From positions 1,718,219 to 1,782,218 of the forward strand of contig JAOWBW010000104.1 in the NCBI GenBank assembly GCA_026119855.1: a stretch of DNA of 64,000 bases, given 5' to 3'. How positions within the stretch are numbered: the first letter of the stretch is position 1; every line of letters starts with the position of its first letter. Under the pieces are notes generated by a model. It worked only from the letters and a program-made list of their open reading frames with translations. It did no database searches and was not told the DNA's origin. Below, piece after piece: positions 58,367 to 64,000 of the stretch. The translations under genes and the position numbers were made by a program. The DNA is from Campanula takesimana (Eukaryota > Streptophyta > Magnoliopsida > Asterales > Campanulaceae).

Positions 58367-59457
58367 TGTGAATACGTGTGTTTGAATTTGAGAATATTCA
58401 TAGTAACATTAAAATTATGAGAGTCGCCACGCCGTTTTAGTTATAGCCAAAACATTGAGAAAAAGCATGTTTAATGGGTTCGGGGGTCAAATTACAACAA
58501 GAGAAGAATATTGAACGTTATCACTCCTATTGCCCGAATGATCGGTCTTTCTATCATGATGAATGTGTTAGTAGTATGTTAGTGTTTGAGACCGGATCCG
58601 AAGATTGCCTACGTTCCTCTCAATGTGAGAAGCTCAGGTCAGCGTAGTTCGAGAAGAATTTAGAATAGGCAGAAGAATCGGGATCATGCATAATGAGGGG
58701 GGAATTACCTAAAGATTAGGGTTTAGAAGTAGTTCCTAGATCATCCTCGGGTTGATGAACCCTCGATCATCATCGGCTATGAAATAGCATGCAAACATGA
58801 AGATCGCAACCCTAAATATAGCATAAATAAGGTTTTAATCTATGAACACGATGAACATATGAAGAACATATATGAACATATGAACAAACATGCGAAGCAT
58901 ATGAAGAAACTATGAATAAACATGCAAGAACATGAATATTAAATATCTACATTAGAAATAATGCAAGAACGTGAAGAAATAAGTTAGAAAACTTACCTAT
59001 GTTGGCAAGAAATAAACATTGATCTTCTTGGAGGTTTGAATGTTAATTAGAGAGCAAAATTGTGTTTAAGAACTCTCAAATTCGGATCTCCCTAAACCAA
59101 TAGCATGAGATTGGTTTATATAATAAACTGAGGGGAAGATCTGATGGTCCAGATCATCCGGGGCGGATGTGGCCGCGTGGCCAATATTGAGGGCGGCGGC
59201 GAAAGTGGCCGCGTGGCCAATATTGAGGGCGGCGGCGAAAGTGGCCGCGTGGCCATCGTTGCGCGCTGACTTGAAATTCAAGCTAGGGTTTTATTGTTCG
59301 TACAAGGCAACCCTAAATGTCCATATTTAACGTTTTCTAGAACATTGAGCTATTTTTGGGAATCCGGGACAAGTCTTTGCAAGTTTTCTAATTCCCATAA
59401 AGTCCTTGTATATTTGGGAAAGCCCTAATAAACTCATTTTCAGATCGGGTACTAACA
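58367..59457 (-). repeat. 5' LTR of the Tat/Ogre-like element
   Basis: 1,091 bp, about ten differences from the other LTR by eye. It contains the same 36-bp GC-rich repeats (near 59169-59258) and one hairpin block (near 58592-58650). Confidence 0.92.
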
Positions 59458-62208
59458 CTACCCAAAGTGGCTGACCATCATGATGAAAAGTGTAAAGCAT
59501 GCCAGCTTGGAAATCAGCCCAAACAGTCATTTCCTAGTAAAACCGCTCCTTCAACGAACCGCTGTTTGCAACTGCTGCACATGGATTTATTTGGACCTGT
59601 CCCAACCGCCAGTATTGGAGGAAACCGCTATACACTTGTGGTGGTTGATGATTATTCAAGATATACATGGGTGGAAATGATGGCCTCTAAAGATGATACT
59701 TATGGCATCGTAACCACTCTCTTTAGACAGCTCCAAACTCAAAAATTGGATGACATTGTTGCCGTGCGTTCAGATAATGGAACCGAATTTACAAACAATG
59801 GTGTTGCCCAATATTGTGATGATCATGGAATTGATCATAACTTCTCTGCCGCTGGGGTTCCACAACAGAATGGAGTTGTAGAAAGAAAGAACAGGACTTT
59901 GATTGAAGCCGGGAAGACAATGATTGCAGAAGCAAAGCTTCCCAAATACTTCTGGGCCGAAGCCGTCAATACCGCATGTTTCACCCAGAACCGCTCCCTA
60001 ATCATCAAAGTTCACAACAATACTCCTTATGAATTGTGGCGAGGCAGATCACCCAACATTTCCTTCTTCAAAATATTTGGATGCAAGTGCTACATCTTGT
60101 ACAATGGCAAAGAGCATCGAGGTAAATTTGATGCTAAGGCCGATGATGGTATTTTTGTTGGTTATTCAAAACACTCCAAAGCTTTTCGTTGTTTCAATAA
60201 GACATCTTTAAAAATTGTAGAATCAGTCCATGTTACATTTGATGAACATAATCTTCTTGAGCCACATATGGCTCCAAATGTTGCTGATGATTTTAGTGGT
60301 TTTGAGACAGGTACATCTTACCCTAATCATGCAACCGCAAATGACCAACCTACTCAAACCGCTCCATCAGGTTCTTCAGCCGCTCCAAATCAAACCGAAG
60401 GTTTTGCTGTAGAACCGCATTCTTCTGATCCCATTCAAACCGTTGATCCAGTTCCAAACACCACCTTCAATGAAGATTTCAATGAATATCAAGAAGAGCC
60501 TCTTCTGGAAAATCTTCAAGAAATAGTAGTTCATGAAGACCTCCCTCCAGAAATTAATGAACATAGAGACCATCCAACAACTAATGTTATAGGTCCTATC
60601 AGTTCTGGTGTTCAGACAAGAGGAAGCTTAACTCATAGGGATAACCACAGTTTGTTCTCAACCGCACTGTTATCTCAGATGGAACCGAAGAAGGTAGATG
60701 AAGCTCTAAGTGATCCAAGTTGGGTAGCTGCAATGCAAGAAGAGCTCAATCAGTTTGAAAGATGCAGAGTTTGGACTCTAGTTCCAAGGCCCAGAGATCA
60801 CACTGTAATTGGAACAAAATGGGTATGCATAAATAAGATGGATGAAAATGGTACTATTACATGAAATAAAGCAAGATTGGTTGCTCAGGGTTATAGGCAA
60901 GAAGAAGGGATTGATTATGATGAAACCTTTGCCCCTGTAGCCAGACTTGAAGCCATTAGATTGTTCCTGGCTTATGCCTCCTTCAAGAAATTCAAGTTAT
61001 ATCAAATGGATGTGAATAGTGCATTTATGAATGGTGAACTACAAGAAGAAGTTTATGTAGCTCAACCGCCAGGATTTGAAGACAACAAATATCCCAATCA
61101 TGTCTTCAAGCTCAAGAAGGCCTTGTATGGACTCAAACAAGCTCTAAGATCATGGTATGACACTCTATCTAAATTTCTTATTGAACAAGGCTTCTCTAGA
61201 GGTAAAATTGATACAACCCTATTTATTGCTAAACACAAAGGTCATTCATTATTAGTTCAAATATATGTTGATGATATTATTTTCGGTTCTACTAATGAGA
61301 CTATGTGTGTTAAGTTTGAGAAGCTTATGAAAGGTAAATTTGAGATGAGTATGATGGGAGAATTGACATTCTTTCTTGGACTCCAAATCAAGCAATGTCA
61401 TGATGGAATCTTTATCAACCAAGCCAAATATACCAAAGATTTGATTAAGAAATTTGGGCTTGAAACCGCTAAGCCAGTTGATACCCCAATGCAAAAGGCC
61501 TGCAGTTTGGATCAAGATGAACGAGGTAAGAAAGTTGATCAGACTCTCTACCGAGGTATGATTGGTTCTTTACTTTACTTAACTGCTAGTAGGCCGGATA
61601 TCATGTTCAGTGTTTGTGTTTGTGCTAGATTTCAAGCTGACCCTAGAGAATCTCATCTTATTGCTGTTAAAAGAATTATTAGATATTTATGTGGATCTGT
61701 TAATCTTGGACTTTGGTACTCCAAAGAATCTTCATTTGATCTATTAGGTTATTCCGATGCTGACTTTGCAGCATGTAAGATAAGCAGAAAGAGCACAAGT
61801 GGTACTTGTCAGTTCCTTGGAACCCGGCTTGTATCATGGTCCAGCAAGAAACAAGCATCGGTTTCAGTCTCAACCGCTGAAGCTGAATATATTGCGGCTG
61901 GAAGCTGTTGCTCTCAAATTCTCTGGATGAAACAGCAGTTGGAAGACTATGAAGTATTTGAGAAGAACTGCCCTATCTACTGTGATAGTACTGCAGCAAT
62001 ATCAATCTCCAACAATCCAGTACAACACTCAAAAACCAAGCACATTGACATAAGATATCATTTCCTCAAAGATCATGTTGAAAAGAAGAACATTTTTCTA
62101 GCAAAGGTGGGAACCGACGATCAAATTGCAGATATTCTCACCAAACCGCTTGAAAATTCTAGGTTCTTTCATTTACGAGGAGAAATGGGTATGCTGGAAC
62201 TTACTTAA

Positions 62209-62802
62209 TATAATTCATACCTATTTATTCTTGTTCTAATAAATTTTTGTTAAGTATTTTGGCTCTATTAAGAAAATGCAAATAGCTTGCGGTTCAATCG
62301 ACAAAACCGCAACAAGATGGTTCGGTTAAAGATTCTACTCAAACCGAAGAGTCAAGTAGAATAATTTCAGTTTTGTCCAAACCGAATTATCAAAGCAAGG
62401 TTTCGGTTTTTATACTGAAACCGAAGATAGATCTGGAAGATATCGGTTTCACCTAAACCGATAATGAGGAAAAGGTAAGTCGGTTTACGCAAAACCGCTC
62501 AGGTATGAAATTGCATTTTAGTCCCTACTTTATGTCACTTCATTCATTAAGGACCTTTTTGCAATTATCTCTGCCGCATTGAATGCGAATCGATAGGTAC
62601 ACTGACGGTTGAGTTTCCTTCAGCCGTCATGCCCGCTCCACTACCCGAGGTGGTTAATTGAGTATAAAAGACAAACCATTTTTCAATTTATCTTTTTACC
62701 TTCTTACTCTTTTTAGCAAAAACCCCTTCTCTCTCCTCTGTACGCACTCATCTCTCTCTCTCTGTTCTCACTCAAAATTCTCTTACTTAAACAAAATTTT
62801 TA
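62209..62802 (+). other. Spacer between RNase H and the env-like gene, family B
   Basis: Non-coding. A dense run of AACCGC/AACCGA and complements lies at 62287-62505. A CT-rich leader (62730-62770) precedes the env-like ATG. It corresponds in position to 14424-15398 and 44695-45500 in family A. Confidence 0.75.
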
Positions 62803-64000
62803 ATGGCACCAAAGAAATCAATTGATCTTGCTTCTTCTTCTACATCGTCCAAACCATCGAAGCCTGATATGGTATGAAATTCTGAACCCTAACTCAGTAT
62901 ACTTCATTTATCCGCCATTGTTGAAGCTTAAAAGCTTGTTCATCTTCCTTTGATCATTTTATGCTTTTTCTTCAATTTCTTAGTTGGTTTGTGCTCGCAT
63001 TTACTTATATACACTGTTTGATTACTTTGTTTTAAGATTTGTGTTCAATTTTGAGCAAAATCAATTTTGGGGTTATTTGGTGTTCTTGCGAAATTTTGCA
63101 GATTCTGAGTTCATGTGTTGTTATTTGTCTTAGTTTATTTAGAACTTTGTTAGAATCTACTCTTTGTGATCATTTTGATATAATTTTTTCCACGTTTTGG
63201 TTAAGATTTTGTTTTGCATATTCATACTCTGTTCTTCGTGTTCTTCATGCATTCAAACTCTTTTTCAAAATTTTCCCTCTTTGATTCGTTTTGCATTCAC
63301 TGTTCCTTCATTCTTTGTTTTTACATTTTTACCCTTGCTCTCCTTGAACCGCATGTTTTCATTGTTAGGTTTCCTTGTTATAGTTTGTAGGACTTAATCA
63401 AACCGCGGTTTGCTTAAGGATTCAAACTATCATTCTTTAAGCTATTTCTAACTAAGAAAGTCTTTCAGGATCCCTCAAACTTTGTTCCTGGTTCTAGGAT
63501 TCTTGTGGATGAAATTAAACAAGATGCAGTTGGAAGGAAGCTCCTCAAACTGCTGAATGATGCAAAGCTGCTACCTTTGTTTCTTATGGATGAACCGCAG
63601 TTCGTTACAATTATCTGCGCCAAATTCTTTGAAAATTGGATCTCCACAAAGGCTGCCTTACTAGATGGAAGAGGAGAACCGATAAGGGATCTGGAATCCG
63701 GAGAGATAAAGTTTGAAGATGCTATCAAGTCCACCGTCTGTGGTAAAGAAGTGATCCTAACCGCTTCCAAGATTGCAGTTCTAGCTGGTCTTGAGAACTC
63801 TGGAGTCATGGGGATAAAACCGGAACTTCTAAGCAATACTACAATGGAGTTGATTGGAGTAAATTCTTTCTCCACCAAGAATTCTTCCAAAAAGGACTTT
63901 GGAGAGGTGATGGCTTACCTATGTGAATTGGTGGATTCTGGAGTTATGTGCAAGAATGGAAACCACAACAATTTTACAAGTAAACAGTATGCTTACTGTG
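62803..64000 (+). CDS. Env-like third gene of family B (spliced, intact so far, runs off the window)
   Basis: Exon 1 is 62803-62871 (MAPKKSIDLASSSTSSKPSK...), the intron is 62872-63468 (GTATGA...CTTTCAG), and exon 2 begins at 63469 (DPSNFVPGSRILVDEIKQ) and stays open to the window edge, at least 177 codons. The N-domain has LLPLFLMDEPQFVTI in the place of LLPLFTLEQPFYSPL in family A, followed by a similar SGEIKFEDAIKSTV region. No stop is seen. No signal peptide is seen either. Exon-intron layout and phase match family A, although the coding sequence has diverged strongly. Confidence 0.78.
62872..63468 (+). other. Intron of the family B env-like gene
   Basis: 597 bp, phase 0, GT..AG. It shares with the family A introns the phrase GTTCTTCGTGTTCTTCAT (about 63233), a CATTTTGATATA block and TTTTCAAAATTTTC, so it is homologous, but it has no TGCGCC array. 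Confidence 0.75.

Larger units (their letters stand above)
51831..59457 (-). mobile_element. Compact Tat/Ogre-like Ty3-gypsy element, gag fragment only
   Basis: 7,627 bp with LTRs 51831-52920 and 58367-59457 and a perfect CTACC duplication (51826-51830 and 59458-59462). On the minus strand a site TGGCGACTCTGCTGGGGA follows the 5' LTR, the type used by Tat/Ogre elements. The order is tandem arrays, the C-terminal part of gag, about 1.6 kb without coding, then the 3' LTR. No protease, RT or integrase exists, so the element must have relied on proteins from a related element. The LTRs are about 99% identical by eye, so the insertion is recent. Confidence 0.9.
49813..62208 (+). pseudogene. gag-pol of family B, split by an insertion
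   Basis: ATG at 49813 (MANINSHMMQTSN). Part 1 (49813-51830) holds gag with one CCHC knuckle (CYNCRQPGHFASSCP, about 50950-50994), a Gln/Pro-rich linker with AACCGC codons, protease LDSGCSRHMTG (about 51365-51397) and GAG-pre-integrase WLWHKRLSHLNFKYL. It breaks at CTACC (51826-51830), where the Tat/Ogre-like element sits. Part 2 (59458-62208) resumes in the same frame after the repeated CTACC: integrase (CKACQLG, HMDLFGP, VRSDNGTEF, VERKNRTLIEAG), RT with YVDD at 61264-61275, and RNase H to the stop at 62208. Apart from the insertion, the one defect I see is TGA at 60862-60864, where the other copies have Arg. There is no family A-like second zinc knuckle. Confidence 0.92.
38753..64000 (+). 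mobile_element. SIRE-like Ty1-copia element, family A, copy 2 (interrupted, runs off the window)
   Basis: It begins with a family A LTR (38753-40179). The order is as in copy 1, but two internal deletions remove the protease active site and part of gag and integrase. Its env-like gene is cut near 48282 by the family B element, so the 3' part of env and the 3' LTR must lie beyond 64000. The base pairs before the LTR (GAGGG, 38748-38752) are the expected 5' target duplication; its partner is outside the window. Confidence 0.9.
48283..64000 (+). mobile_element. SIRE-like Ty1-copia element, family B (runs off the window)
   Basis: Inserted in the env-like exon 2 of family A copy 2. It has a 5' LTR, Met-type primer site, one long gag-pol frame, and a spliced env-like gene still open at 64000. 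The gag-pol frame is split by the Tat/Ogre-like element at 51831-59457 and has one nonsense codon. The base before TGAGTTAGG sets the left border; the LTR seems to carry two extra bases (AG) compared with the solo LTR at 540. The 5' target duplication is likely GATGG (48278-48282); its partner is outside the window. Confidence 0.9.

Overview
The window is plant nuclear DNA, almost certainly from a eudicot. It consists nearly entirely of nested transposable elements. The evidence is several classes of plant retroelement (SIRE-type Ty1-copia, Tekay/Del-type and Tat/Ogre-type Ty3-gypsy, and a Cassandra solo LTR carrying 5S-like sequence), hAT elements with 8-bp target duplications, a Helitron end, many Stowaway-like MITEs with CTCCCTCCGTCCC ends, and spliced genes with GT..AG introns. 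I could not name the species. The only likely host gene is a small two-exon fragment at 37829-38200 that resembles the N-terminal part of a plant HMG-box family protein.

Left part (1-31.3 kb). A solo LTR of copia family B lies at 540-2103. A segment at 2347-3639 continues at 20887-21000 and is duplicated at 30197-31320. Copy 1 holds a small hAT MITE (2668-3100) and a 3.7-kb hAT element with a broken five-exon transposase gene (ends 3640 and 20886). Copy 2 has both sites empty. The hAT element is split by a complete 13.6-kb SIRE-like copia element of family A (7171-20735, target duplication GCCCG). Next comes a Tekay-like gypsy element on the minus strand (21111-29338, target duplication GTAAA) that has lost reverse transcriptase and most of integrase.

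Middle (31.3-38.7 kb). This is AT-rich low-copy sequence with at least seven small MITEs, a Cassandra solo LTR (34855-35144), a Helitron 3' end (36421-36448) and the HMG-like gene fragment.

Right part (38.75-64 kb) is a triple nest. A second family A copia element starts at 38753. A family B copia element is inserted in its env-like gene at about 48283. A compact, gag-only Tat/Ogre-like element (51831-59457, minus strand) is inserted in the family B pol gene. Both copia elements run past the right edge of the window.

The most unusual signals are four. (1) Each of the two related copia families is saturated with its own short motif (TGCGCC in A, AACCGC in B) at matching places: LTR, gag linker, integrase-RT linker, post-RNase H leader and the env-like gene. 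(2) All three env-like genes start with a tiny exon of 14 or 23 codons followed by a 0.6-1.0 kb intron. (3) The Tat/Ogre-like element has a leader of about 1.9 kb built from palindromic TTGACC...GGTCAA units, which are W-box cores. (4) The duplicated host segment preserves empty sites for two separate hAT insertions.
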